Assembly (NCBI GenBank): GCA_038207155.1
Contig: JBBRAB010000023.1
Coordinates: 1-64,000 of the forward strand
DNA: 64,000 bases
Direction of reading: 5' to 3'
Source of the DNA: FEN-1139 sp038207155
GTDB lineage: Bacteria; Myxococcota_A; Polyangia; Polyangiales; Polyangiaceae
Position 1 is the first letter of the stretch. Each line of letters starts with the position of its first letter. The position numbers and the translations under genes are program-made. Shown here in pieces: positions 28,258 to 36,162 of this stretch. The notes beneath the pieces are model-generated. The model saw nothing but the letters and a program-made list of their open reading frames with translations, did not search any database and had not been told where the DNA came from.

Positions 28258-29670
28258 ATGAATCATCGTTTGCTGTCTCGGTTTGCAACACCCATGGTGC
28301 TCGCTGCATCGCTCGCCTTCGCCCTGTCAGCGGGCGCTCAGTCGTCTGCGGACAAGGCCACGGCGCGACGTCTCGCCAATGATGGCATCGAGCTGTTTCA
28401 GAAGGGGCAGGTTGCTGAGGCACTCGATAAGCTCGAGCGCGCTGAACAGCTCTTTGATGCTCCGGTGCATCTCGTCTACATCGCGCGCTGCCAGGTCAAG
28501 CTCGGTAAGCTCGTCGAGGCGGCAGAGAGTTATCGCAAGCTCGTCAACAGCAGTCTCCCCGCTGGGGCTCCGCAAGTGTTCCGGGATGCCATGACCGAGG
28601 GACAGACCGAGCTCGCCGAGCTTGAGCCGAAGATCCCGATGCTGACGATCGACGTCGTTCCCAGCGTGCAAGGCGTCACGCTGAAGATCGACGGCGAGAG
28701 CGTCTCATCCGCTGCGCTCGGAGTGGAGCGCCCCACCAACCCGGGGCGCCACAACGTGGATCTCACCGCCCCCGGCTATCGCACCGCGCGTTCCTCCGTG
28801 GACGTGCGCATCGGTGGCAAGCAGCAGCTGCGGCTTGAGCTCGAGCGCGGCAGCGAGCTCGCCGCTGCTGGTGCAGACGCGGCCGTCGCCCCGGGTGCCA
28901 CCGGCCTACGTGCTGCCGATCCGGGCTCACCCGCTTCCCGGACGGATTCCGGCGCGCCCGCGGCGGCCGGTGCTTCAACCGCGCCCCAGCGGCTCGCAAT
29001 TCACGTCGGACTCAGGCTCCTTGGTGCGGCCCCGGGGGGGAGGGTGGTCAAGGGCGACGGGGTCGAGCAACCCATGAGTGACAGGCTCAAGACCGGCGCA
29101 GGCGGCGAGCTGCTGCTCGGCCTGGCAATTCCCCTTGGTAAGCTCCGCGTGACGCCCTTGCTCTCGGTTGAGCAGTTGTCCTTCCAGCCTGGGAGCTACT
29201 ACCAGCAGCCGGTCAGCAATATTGTCCCCGGTGGGTTGCCAACGAGCGGCGGACAAACGGACCTGGTGGTCACCCCCTCGATGCGCTCGTTTGGGTTTGG
29301 CGGCGCGGTCGAGTTTGGGGCTCGCAGCGCAGGGAGCTTCGGCGGCTTCGCTGAGGTGGTGTTTCAGCCGGCCCATCAGCTAACGATCGAGGGAACCATC
29401 AAGCAGGGCCTAGCAGAGTGCACGTACAAGGAGACTTACGGGGGCTCGGGTGGTCGGCTCGGCGTTGGTGGCATTTATTCTCTGTCGCGGATATTTCGGC
29501 TGACGGCTCAGCTTGGCATTGGGATGGGAACCTTCAGCAGCCGTACGCTGAAGGTGGGTGGTTGCCCAAGGCTGCTGGCCAAGGACATCGACAGCTTCGC
29601 TTCAGATGACAAGGCCTCCCACAGCGTGATCTCCTTTGGCGTCGGCGGCGAAGCGCGCTTCGGCCTCTGA
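28258..29670 (+). CDS. Envelope protein with signal peptide, TPR-like and PEGA-like domains
   Basis: A 470-residue protein with a cleavable signal peptide (about 1-28, ending in LSAGAQ). Residues about 30-120 form a TPR-like helical region (ANDGIELFQKGQVAEALDKLERAEQLFD), followed by a PEGA-like beta domain (LTIDVVPSVQGVTLKIDGE...LTAPGYRTAR), an Ala/Gly-rich linker and a C-terminal stretch of alternating beta strands resembling an outer-membrane barrel or its relatives. ATG 28258 has a GGGAAGAG site; the frame extends upstream without signal-peptide character. Many myxobacterial kinase genes sit beside such proteins; a functional tie with the upstream kinase is inferred from position only. Confidence 0.85.
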   Translation: MNHRLLSRFATPMVLAASLAFALSAGAQSSADKATARRLANDGIELFQKGQVAEALDKLERAEQLFDAPVHLVYIARCQVKLGKLVEAAESYRKLVNSSLPAGAPQVFRDAMTEGQTELAELEPKIPMLTIDVVPSVQGVTLKIDGESVSSAALGVERPTNPGRHNVDLTAPGYRTARSSVDVRIGGKQQLRLELERGSELAAAGADAAVAPGATGLRAADPGSPASRTDSGAPAAAGASTAPQRLAIHVGLRLLGAAPGGRVVKGDGVEQPMSDRLKTGAGGELLLGLAIPLGKLRVTPLLSVEQLSFQPGSYYQQPVSNIVPGGLPTSGGQTDLVVTPSMRSFGFGGAVEFGARSAGSFGGFAEVVFQPAHQLTIEGTIKQGLAECTYKETYGGSGGRLGVGGIYSLSRIFRLTAQLGIGMGTFSSRTLKVGGCPRLLAKDIDSFASDDKASHSVISFGVGGEARFGL

Positions 29671-29706
29671 GTCTCGCTCTCGGCTCGCCACGCCGGTGGC
29701 ATAGGG

Positions 29707-29747
29707 TCGGCTCGGTCACCTCTCGGCGACCGGGCCGAAGCCCTTTT
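29707..29747 (+). terminator. Probable rho-independent terminator
   Basis: An 11-bp stem (29707-29717 with 29728-29738, one G-T wobble) with a 10-base loop is followed by AGCCCTTTTG. The T-run is short and displaced by a few bases, so strength is uncertain. It lies 37 bp after the stop of the TPR/PEGA gene. Confidence 0.55.
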
Positions 29748-29834
29748 GTACTCCGAACTCACTGTTCAGTACCGAGCAGGGGACCTGTCACGCATTGTTG
29801 CGCCAACGCGGCGGGCGGCCCGGGCGTCGCGTTT

Positions 29835-29880
29835 CGTAAGTGTCTGAACTTACGCGTGAAGTGCTGTGCCTACACTTCAC
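29835..29880. promoter_or_regulatory. Two adjacent perfect inverted repeats (operator-like)
   Basis: CGTAAGT at 29835-29841 is mirrored by ACTTACG at 29848-29854 across 6 bases. Immediately after, GTGAAGTG at 29856-29863 is mirrored by CACTTCAC at 29873-29880 across 9 bases. Both are perfect. They lie 66 bp or less upstream of the glycosyltransferase start, a position fitting regulator binding or a structured leader. No promoter consensus is convincing. Confidence 0.6.
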
Positions 29881-29945
29881 TGCAACGAATTACAAGTTGA
29901 TGACAATTGGCGGATCTGTGGGTGCTAGCTCCCGGATCACAACGC

Positions 29946-31448
29946 ATGATTACCGCGCTTGTAGTTTCGTACTTCGCCGTCCTCCTCGTGCTCTGCAGCT
30001 ACGGGCTGCATCGCGCCCACATGGTGTTCCTGGTTTGGCGCCACCGCGAGAAGCTCGCAGGCTTCGCCAAGACCATCCCGGTGGCCGAGGATCAGCTGCC
30101 TCGCGTGACGATCCAGCTCCCGCTCTACAACGAGGCCACCGTGACGGGCCGTCTCATCGAGGCCACTGGCCGGATGGACTACCCTCATGACCTGTTAGAG
30201 ATTCAGGTCCTGGACGACTCGTCGGATGAGACCCGCATGATCGCTCAGCGCGCCGTTGAGGCCCTCCAGGCCCAGGGGGTTGATGCCGTCTACGTCCGCC
30301 GACCCGATCGCCATGGCTACAAGGCCGGCGCTCTCGACTACGGTCTCAAGACCGCCAAGGGTGAGCTCGTCGCCGTGTTCGACGCGGACTTCGTCCCGCA
30401 GCCGAACTTCCTGCGTGAGGTCGTGGGGCACTTCCAGGATCCCAAGACTGCGGTCGTTCAGACCCGCTGGGGTCACATGAACCGCGAGCATGATCTGCTC
30501 ACGGGCCTCCAGGCCCTGATGCTCGACGGTCATCACCTCGTGGAGAACCGCGCACGCCACGGGGCGGGATGCTTTTTCAACTTCTCGGGCACCGGCGGCA
30601 TCTGGCGCCGCGTCGCGATCGACGACGCCGGCGGCTGGGAGCACGACACCCTGACCGAGGATCTCGATCTGTCGTACCGCGCTCAGCTCGCGGGTTGGCG
30701 CTTCGTGTACCGCCCCGACGTGATCACGCCCTCCGAGCTCCCGGAGGACATGTCCGCGCTCCGCGCGCAGCAGTTCCGCTGGGCCAAGGGCACCGTTCAG
30801 ACCGCGCGTAAGCTCCTGCCGCGCATCCTCGCGGCCGACGTTGGCACCAAGCAGCACGTGGAAGCCTGCTTTCACATGACGCCACATTTCGCCTACCCGC
30901 TGATGATGTTGCTCACCATCCTGCTGCTCCCGGCGCTGATCCTGCTCCCGGCAGTGGACTACGGCTCGATGCTGCTGGTGGATCTTCCGCTCTGCCTCGG
31001 GGCCACCGGCTCGCTCGTCACCTTCTACGTCGTGGCGGAACGCGCTCAGGGTCGCAGTGCCTGGGGCGCCGTCGCGAAGATGCCCGCGCTGATCGCGCTC
31101 GGGACGGGGCTCTCGCCTCATCTCTCGAAGGCGGTCTTCGAAGGCCTTCGCTCGATGTCGGGTGAGTTCGTCCGCACCCCCAAGCGCGGGGAGAACGCGA
31201 ATCGCTACCGTCAGCGCGCCCAGTGGCCGCTCGTCGAGATCGCCCTCGCGCTCGTCAGCTCGGCCAGCGTCGTGGCCTCGATCGAGACGCATCACTGGTT
31301 TGCCACGCCGTTTGCCGCTCTGTTCACCCTCGGCTACGGCTACGTCGCCTACCGCGTGAGTGCCGAGCAGGTTCAGTCGCGTCGGCACTCGCTCGTGCAC
31401 GCCGCCTCGGCGGACGTCGATCCGACCGGAATGGCCAGCGCCACCTGA
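29946..31448 (+). CDS. Cellulose-synthase-like membrane glycosyltransferase (GT2)
   Basis: A processive-type GT2 enzyme of about 500 residues. Catalytic landmarks are Asp in VLDDSSDET, the DxD of VFDADFVP, the base-bearing TEDLDLSYR and QQFRW, the Q-x-x-R-W motif of polymerising glycosyltransferases. One N-terminal membrane helix (ITALVVSYFAVLLVLCSYG) and about four C-terminal ones place it in the inner membrane. ATG 29946 is chosen because the first helix begins there; TTG 29907 gives 13 more residues and neither has a good ribosome site. Product is unknown: a beta-glucan, glucosylceramide-like lipid or exopolysaccharide are options. Followed by a strong terminator. Confidence 0.92.
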   Translation: MITALVVSYFAVLLVLCSYGLHRAHMVFLVWRHREKLAGFAKTIPVAEDQLPRVTIQLPLYNEATVTGRLIEATGRMDYPHDLLEIQVLDDSSDETRMIAQRAVEALQAQGVDAVYVRRPDRHGYKAGALDYGLKTAKGELVAVFDADFVPQPNFLREVVGHFQDPKTAVVQTRWGHMNREHDLLTGLQALMLDGHHLVENRARHGAGCFFNFSGTGGIWRRVAIDDAGGWEHDTLTEDLDLSYRAQLAGWRFVYRPDVITPSELPEDMSALRAQQFRWAKGTVQTARKLLPRILAADVGTKQHVEACFHMTPHFAYPLMMLLTILLLPALILLPAVDYGSMLLVDLPLCLGATGSLVTFYVVAERAQGRSAWGAVAKMPALIALGTGLSPHLSKAVFEGLRSMSGEFVRTPKRGENANRYRQRAQWPLVEIALALVSSASVVASIETHHWFATPFAALFTLGYGYVAYRVSAEQVQSRRHSLVHAASADVDPTGMASAT

Positions 31449-31500
31449 GTGGAGCAGGTCAGCTAGCGGTCGGGTCGACTCGCTGACTGGCTAGCTGAAT

Positions 31501-31545
31501 AGGGGGTCATGGGCTGAAAAGCCTGCGACCCCCTTGAACTTTTTG
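31501..31545 (+). terminator. Rho-independent terminator after the GT2 gene
   Basis: AGGGGGTC at 31501-31508 pairs with GACCCCCT at 31527-31534. Inside, GGCT/AGCC form a second stem segment closed by a GAAA tetraloop, with a short mismatch between the segments. The stem is followed by TGAACTTTTTG. It sits 52 bp after the glycosyltransferase stop and isolates that gene from ihfA. Confidence 0.7.
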
Positions 31546-31563
31546 TGCCTCCATCGCTAGGAT
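31534..31563 (+). promoter_or_regulatory. Candidate sigma-70 promoter of ihfA
   Basis: TTGAAC at 31534-31539 and TAGGAT at 31558-31563 are 18 bases apart, each with four consensus matches. Transcription would start near 31570, about 60 bases before the ihfA ATG, and just after the upstream terminator. The position supports it more than the match does. Confidence 0.35.
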
Positions 31564-31628
31564 GCCCTGGAGTCTGGACCTTGATGCCCCGCCCTTGGGG
31601 CTGGTCCAGTTCCCCAGAGGGGGTCGGA

Positions 31629-31961
31629 ATGACCAAAGCCGACATCGTTCAGGTCGTCTATGCACGTCTCGGAGGCTTCTCAAAAAAGGAGGCTTCCGAT
31701 CTCGTCGATCTCGTGTTTGAGACGATGAAGGAGACGCTTGGGCGCGGAGAGAAGATCAAGATTTCCGGGTTCGGCAATTTCGTCTTGCGCGACAAGCGCC
31801 AGCGTCAAGGTCGCAACCCACAGACGGGCAATCCCATCGTGATTGCGGAGCGTCGCGTCCTTAGCTTCAAGTCGAGCCAGCTACTCAAAGAGTCGCTCAA
31901 CGACGAACACCCCGGCGCCGGAGTTGACTCGGCTGCAGCTCCGCGACAGAACGGGGCGTGA
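31629..31961 (+). CDS. ihfA: Integration host factor alpha subunit / HU-family protein
   Basis: DNA-bending nucleoid protein of 110 residues. It has the HU/IHF fold with ISGFGNFVLRDK and the DNA-intercalating arm GRNPQTGNPIVIAERRV, and starts MTKADIVQVVYARLG as IHF-alpha proteins do. A short acidic/Ala tail follows. ATG 31629 has an AGAGGGGG site. The stop overlaps the GTG of the MerR-like gene, an arrangement seen in many deltaproteobacteria and relatives. A homodimeric HU-like role cannot be excluded since no ihfB is visible. Confidence 0.93.
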   Translation: MTKADIVQVVYARLGGFSKKEASDLVDLVFETMKETLGRGEKIKISGFGNFVLRDKRQRQGRNPQTGNPIVIAERRVLSFKSSQLLKESLNDEHPGAGVDSAAAPRQNGA

Positions 31962-32419
31962 AATTGGCCGACGCTCGACTCGAACCCGTCAAACTCTACT
32001 ATCGCATCGGCGAAGTAGCCGGGCTCGTTGGCGTCGAGCCCCACGTGCTGCGCTACTGGGAGACTGAGTTCCGGGGGATCCGCCCGCAGAAGTCTCGCTC
32101 CGGTCAGCGGGTTTACTCGCGTCGCGACGTCGAGAAGCTAATGCGCGTCAAAGAGCTCCTCTACGCGCAGGGCTTCACGATCGCCGGCGCCCGCAAGCGC
32201 CTGCGCGAGGGTGGGCTCGAGCCGGCCGCGCCTGACGAGCCTACCGTCGGCAGCTCGCGGCTGCTGCGTGAGACGCTGCGGGAGCTCAGAGCTGAGGTGG
32301 CAGCCATGCTCGTTGACTTTGACCGCGGCGCGCCCTTCGCCGGCGCAGTCATCAAAGACGACACCGTGCTCGACGAGTCGGATCTGATCGACATCGACGC
32401 TGGCGACTACGAGCTCTAG
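31958..32419 (+). CDS. MerR family transcriptional regulator
   Basis: A 153-residue regulator with an N-terminal MerR helix-turn-helix (YRIGEVAGLVGVEPHVLRYWETEF...RRDVEKLMRVKELLYAQGFT) followed by a short helical region and a very acidic tail. No metal-binding cysteines are present, so it is not a classic metal sensor. GTG 31958 overlaps the ihfA stop by 4 bp, implying coupled translation. This ihfA-merR pairing is a recurring one, but the regulator's targets are generally unknown. The 264-bp region after it shows nothing I recognise apart from the ssb ribosome site. Confidence 0.92.
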   Translation: MKLADARLEPVKLYYRIGEVAGLVGVEPHVLRYWETEFRGIRPQKSRSGQRVYSRRDVEKLMRVKELLYAQGFTIAGARKRLREGGLEPAAPDEPTVGSSRLLRETLRELRAEVAAMLVDFDRGAPFAGAVIKDDTVLDESDLIDIDAGDYEL

Positions 32420-32683
32420 CGCCGGACTCCTCTGAGACCCCAGCCGGGTGGCGTGGCGGGACCGGAGCCGCCGGGCCCTCGGGGCGCCGCGGCTCACGCG
32501 ATTGAGACCTCGCGCTCGTGTGCCAAGGCGAAGCTCGAGCCTTCCGACCGGCGGGTCTTTGGCTGAGTCCCGCGTGTCCGTCAGTCGCGGCTTGACCTCA
32601 GCGGCAGCCTGGGAAACGGTGCGCACTTGAATCTGCCCCGTGGCGCCCTGCCGTCGGTGGCTCGGCTCGAGAGGAATAGAACG

Positions 32684-33199
32684 ATGGCTGAAGGACTGAA
32701 CCGAGTGATGTTGTTGGGTAACTTGGGAGCGGATCCTGAGCTCAGGTCCACCGCAGGAGGTCAGGCTGTGCTCAAGCTCCGTCTGGCGACAACCGAGTCC
32801 TACCTCGACAAGAATCGCGCAAGGCAAGAGCGCACCGAGTGGCACAGCGTGGTCGTGTGGGGCCGTCGCGCTGAGGCGCTTGCCAAGATCCTCTCCAAGG
32901 GTTCACGCATCTTCATCGAGGGGGGCCTACGCACCTCGACGTACGACGATCGCGACGGCAACAAGCGTTACAAGACCGAGGTCGTCGCCAACAACATCAT
33001 CCTGAGCGGCAGCGCCGGCGGTGGTCGCGGTGGCGGCGGACCGCGCGACGACTACGAGGCGCCAGCAGGTGGCGGCGGCGGTGGTGGTGGCGGCGGTGGC
33101 GGTGGCGGCGGCGGCGCTGCTCCGGCGCCTGCCGCGGGTGGTTTCGACGACGCGGACTACGGTGCCGCAGGCGGCAGCGACGACGACTTTCCGTTCTGA
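32684..33199 (+). CDS. ssb: Single-stranded DNA-binding protein
   Basis: SSB coats single-stranded DNA in replication and repair. The 171-residue protein has the OB fold (about 1-110; LNRVMLLGNLGADPEL, TEWHSVVVWG, IFIEGGLRTSTYDD), a glycine-rich linker with an uninterrupted Gly run, and the acidic protein-interaction tip ending DDDFPF, a normal variant of DDDIPF. ATG 32684 has GAGAGGA 8 bases upstream; the frame extends 57 bases further with no better start. Fifteen bp separate it from the SGNH gene that follows. Confidence 0.97.
   Translation: MAEGLNRVMLLGNLGADPELRSTAGGQAVLKLRLATTESYLDKNRARQERTEWHSVVVWGRRAEALAKILSKGSRIFIEGGLRTSTYDDRDGNKRYKTEVVANNIILSGSAGGGRGGGGPRDDYEAPAGGGGGGGGGGGGGGGGAAPAPAAGGFDDADYGAAGGSDDDFPF
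33067..33117 (+). repeat. Low-complexity GGY-codon run in ssb linker
   Basis: A run of GGC/GGT codons encodes consecutive glycines in the disordered linker of SSB. Such runs are prone to slippage, so linker length may vary between strains or be miscounted in assembly. Confidence 0.85.
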
Positions 33200-33213
33200 G
33201 CAAGCGCGGAACC

Positions 33214-34662
33214 TTGCGAGCCACAAAACCCCAGGCAAATCGACGTTTTCCGCGACCCGAGGGCCCCCCCAAGGGGCGCCCGGGCGCGGGACTCGTTGGC
33301 GTGGGCGCTGCCGAGCCTCCGGCGCCAGGCTGGCGCGGTGTCGAGCGAGGTGCGCTCGATCGCGCTGGGTTTTCCCTGGTTTTGGCGGTCTCACTGCTGG
33401 GTCTGTCGGCGGCGACATGCAGCGGACAGCTCAGTGGTCGTCCCGCGTCATTCGCCAAGTCGCCCCACAAATCCGCTGCCCCTGCGCCCGCTCTAAGCGC
33501 TTCGCTCGCGCAGGCAGTCGCGCCCAAGCCGCCCGCGGTGGCAAGCGCGATTGGCCCTCCGATCCCGAGCGAGCCGCTCGCGCGGTTTCGCGCAAGGCTC
33601 GCAGCGAAAGCCGAGCCGTCAACGCAGCCGACCCGGATCGTGTGGTTCGGGGACTCGCACACCGCAGCAGATTTCTGGCCGAACGCGGTGCGGCGCGTGC
33701 TTGCAGTCAAGCTCCCGTTGGCAGGTCCCGGGTATTTGCCGCTTGGTCTAACCGGTTATCGTCACGGTCACGCGCGCGTGTTTAGCGAGGGCTTTGAGGT
33801 GGCTCCGCATCCTCCGTCGCGCCGCTCACGCGAGGGCGACGGTGTCTTTGGGTTGGCTGGCTTTCGCGCGCGACCGAAGGATGTCGCCTCGTCGGTGACG
33901 ATTCGCCTCGATGCTTCGCCCGAGCTCGCGCAGCCCTTCGCCGGTCGGCTTTCGTACCGCTGGTCGAGTGAACTGGACGGCCTCGACGTTGTCGTTAGTG
34001 AGCAGCGTCACCGACTCCGCGCCGCTGCGGGTTTTGTGACAACCCCTCAGCATTTTGACTTCAATGTGCCCAAGGACGCGCTGATTGAAGTGCGCGGCGT
34101 GGGAGGGCATCCGGACTTGTTTGGGGTCGTCGTGGAAACACCAGGGCGCGGACTCGTGCTCGACTCGCTGGGCATCAACGGAGCGCGCTTTGCCACGGCC
34201 CTGGCTTGGGACGAGACCACCTGGTCAGCGCTGTTGGCCGAACGTGCCCCAGCACTGCTGGTGTTCGCCTACGGGACGAACGAGGTCTTTGATGACACTC
34301 CGCTGGCAAAGGTGGGCGAAACCATCTCCGCGCTGATTGCGCGCGCGCGCCGCGCGGCCCCCGACGCCGATTGTCTGCTGGCGGGACCCACCGACGTCGG
34401 CCGCGGTGGCAAGGCCGCCGAGGATCGTGTGCGCGAGCTCGACACGCTTGAGCGAGTGACGGCGGCTCAGCTGGGTTGTGCCTATTTTAGCCCTTACGAG
34501 CTGATGGGAGGCGAGACCGGGTTTGACGATTGGTCGAACGCCAAACCGCTCCTTGCTCAGAACGATCGCATTCACCTGACCGCCGCCGGCTACGCAAAGC
34601 TCGGCGAAGGGTTGGCGGCGCTGCTGCTCGCGGCACCGCCGGCGAGCTCGCCGGCTCAGTGA
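33214..34662 (+). CDS. SGNH/GDSL-type hydrolase, envelope-targeted
   Basis: A 482-residue protein. After an Arg/Pro-rich N terminus comes a hydrophobic segment (FSLVLAVSLLGLSAATC) that is a signal or anchor, then an SGNH domain with block I WFGDSHTAAD, block III AYGTNE and block V DRIHLT, giving the Ser/Asn/Asp-His set. A beta-rich insert lies between blocks I and III. The TTG start at 33214 is uncertain; GTG codons near 33301 are alternatives. Members act as esterases or O-acetyl transferases/esterases on sugars. It is clearly related to the convergent gene that follows and overlaps its 3' end by 7 bp. Confidence 0.85.
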   Translation: MRATKPQANRRFPRPEGPPKGRPGAGLVGVGAAEPPAPGWRGVERGALDRAGFSLVLAVSLLGLSAATCSGQLSGRPASFAKSPHKSAAPAPALSASLAQAVAPKPPAVASAIGPPIPSEPLARFRARLAAKAEPSTQPTRIVWFGDSHTAADFWPNAVRRVLAVKLPLAGPGYLPLGLTGYRHGHARVFSEGFEVAPHPPSRRSREGDGVFGLAGFRARPKDVASSVTIRLDASPELAQPFAGRLSYRWSSELDGLDVVVSEQRHRLRAAAGFVTTPQHFDFNVPKDALIEVRGVGGHPDLFGVVVETPGRGLVLDSLGINGARFATALAWDETTWSALLAERAPALLVFAYGTNEVFDDTPLAKVGETISALIARARRAAPDADCLLAGPTDVGRGGKAAEDRVRELDTLERVTAAQLGCAYFSPYELMGGETGFDDWSNAKPLLAQNDRIHLTAAGYAKLGEGLAALLLAAPPASSPAQ

Positions 34663-36149
34663 CGCTCAGTCTTCTCGGCCTGCACGAGCGCGCGAAATAG
34701 CCAATTGCCCAGGATCTCAGAACCAATCGCGGTGGGGTGAGTGAGATCGGCCTGCCCGAGTCCACGCCGCACCCAGCGCGGCATGGCTCCCTCGCCACCC
34801 ATGGCGCGATAGGTGTCAAAGAAGGCGCATCCGAGCTCGGCTGCGACGGCGCGCTGTTCACGCACGAGCAGCGGGATGATCCACATGCTCCGGAGCTGAT
34901 CGTCCTTCCTTTCGGCGCGATCCATGGCGCCGACCACTAGGCAACTCGCGTCGGGGATGGCCGCGCGTTGCTGCGCGATCACTTCCTTCATCGTTTGGTG
35001 ATAGTCCGCCATCGAGTAGGCCAGACCATCGGCACTCTCGTTGGCGCCAAACTGATAGACCACCATCGCGGGCGCGCGCCAGCGTAGTTGCTCGGCCCAA
35101 TGCGCGTCGTCCTGCTTGTCGAGAAAGCGGATGCGTGCGCCTTGAATGCCGATGGCGTCGAGCACGACGCCCGGAGTCTCACGCTCGAGCACGACGCCGA
35201 AGAGCCGCGCCGTGCCCCGGTTTGTCATGAGTTCGAGCTCGTGTTCGCCGTCTGGCACCGTCCACTGCTGCGTACGAAAGGCCTTGATGGGCTCGTCAGT
35301 GTCGAGTGCCGGCTGCTCGTTTCCGTCGATGCGGACGCGCAGACGTCCAGCGCCAGGGGAGGCCACATAGGCCAAGGTAAAGCGCGAGACACTGCGTCCG
35401 ACGCTGCCTTTTTTGGCGGTGCCGATGCGCGTCAGAGTAAAGAGCGGCTGCTTGAAAGAGACGCCGCCGAGGCCATGCCAGCCATCGGTCGCAAGCGGGC
35501 CAACCACACGACTCATCAACCAGCCGCTGGTGGCGTAGCGCGAGACGCCCTCATGAAAATAGGCGGGCCAAGCATTGGCCGGCAGCGTGAACCCATGACC
35601 TGCGTCGCCATAGGCTTCTTGCAGTCGCCGGCGCAGGGTGCTGGTCACGTAGTCGCTGGCAACCACCGAATCGCCAAAGTGCACGATGCGCGTGAGCGCC
35701 CCCGGTTCTTTGCGGCTGGTGTGTCGCAGGGCTGCAAACAGTCCGGTCAGCGCTTTGCCGCTCGGATTCTCAAGCGGGATGGGCGGCGCCTTGGCGTCTA
35801 CCTCAGGCAGCGGTCCATCGTCGGAGCTGGCCGCGATCGGACCAGACGCGCGGCGCGCTGACGAGCCCTCGAGCGGCGATTGCCCCGTGCTGTCCTCCTT
35901 GAGCTGCGCTTCGCCGACGTTCATCACTGCCGGGGCCGCGGGCGCTAGCGCGCGTTCGGCTGCTTGCGTCGGGTGCAGCAGCCGCCAGCGCTGCAGTCGG
36001 GGGGACGTTTCCATCACGAGCGCCAAACCCAGCAGACAGCCGAGCGCAAGGATAGGACGCGAGGTGAGCACGGGGCGCGCAGACGTGAGCACCTCGCCAG
36101 CACTCTGAAGGGCGGGTTCGTCTGCGGGCGGCTCAGGCGCGTGCGACAT
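34656..36149 (-). CDS. SGNH/GDSL-type hydrolase, membrane-anchored paralogue
   Basis: A 497-residue relative of the previous gene on the opposite strand. An N-terminal membrane helix at about 33-47 (ILALGCLLGLALVME) is followed by a Pro/Ser linker and an SGNH domain with HFGDSVVASD, QFGANES and DLTHPT. The same order of segments as the paralogue (beta insert, then LDAIGIQGAR matching LDSLGINGAR) supports common origin. It is probably anchored with its domain in the periplasm. The upstream neighbour on this strand is the FHA protein, 13 bp away, so the two are co-transcribed. Substrate unknown; no MBOAT acyltransferase is near. Confidence 0.87.
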   Translation of the reverse strand: MSHAPEPPADEPALQSAGEVLTSARPVLTSRPILALGCLLGLALVMETSPRLQRWRLLHPTQAAERALAPAAPAVMNVGEAQLKEDSTGQSPLEGSSARRASGPIAASSDDGPLPEVDAKAPPIPLENPSGKALTGLFAALRHTSRKEPGALTRIVHFGDSVVASDYVTSTLRRRLQEAYGDAGHGFTLPANAWPAYFHEGVSRYATSGWLMSRVVGPLATDGWHGLGGVSFKQPLFTLTRIGTAKKGSVGRSVSRFTLAYVASPGAGRLRVRIDGNEQPALDTDEPIKAFRTQQWTVPDGEHELELMTNRGTARLFGVVLERETPGVVLDAIGIQGARIRFLDKQDDAHWAEQLRWRAPAMVVYQFGANESADGLAYSMADYHQTMKEVIAQQRAAIPDASCLVVGAMDRAERKDDQLRSMWIIPLLVREQRAVAAELGCAFFDTYRAMGGEGAMPRWVRRGLGQADLTHPTAIGSEILGNWLFRALVQAEKTERH

Positions 36150-36162
36150 CGGCCAGCGCGGT

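Noticed and set aside
30195..31400. Long open frame antisense to the GT2 gene
   Set aside because: It mirrors the codon structure of an unmistakable glycosyltransferase and has no recognisable domains; typical high-GC shadow.
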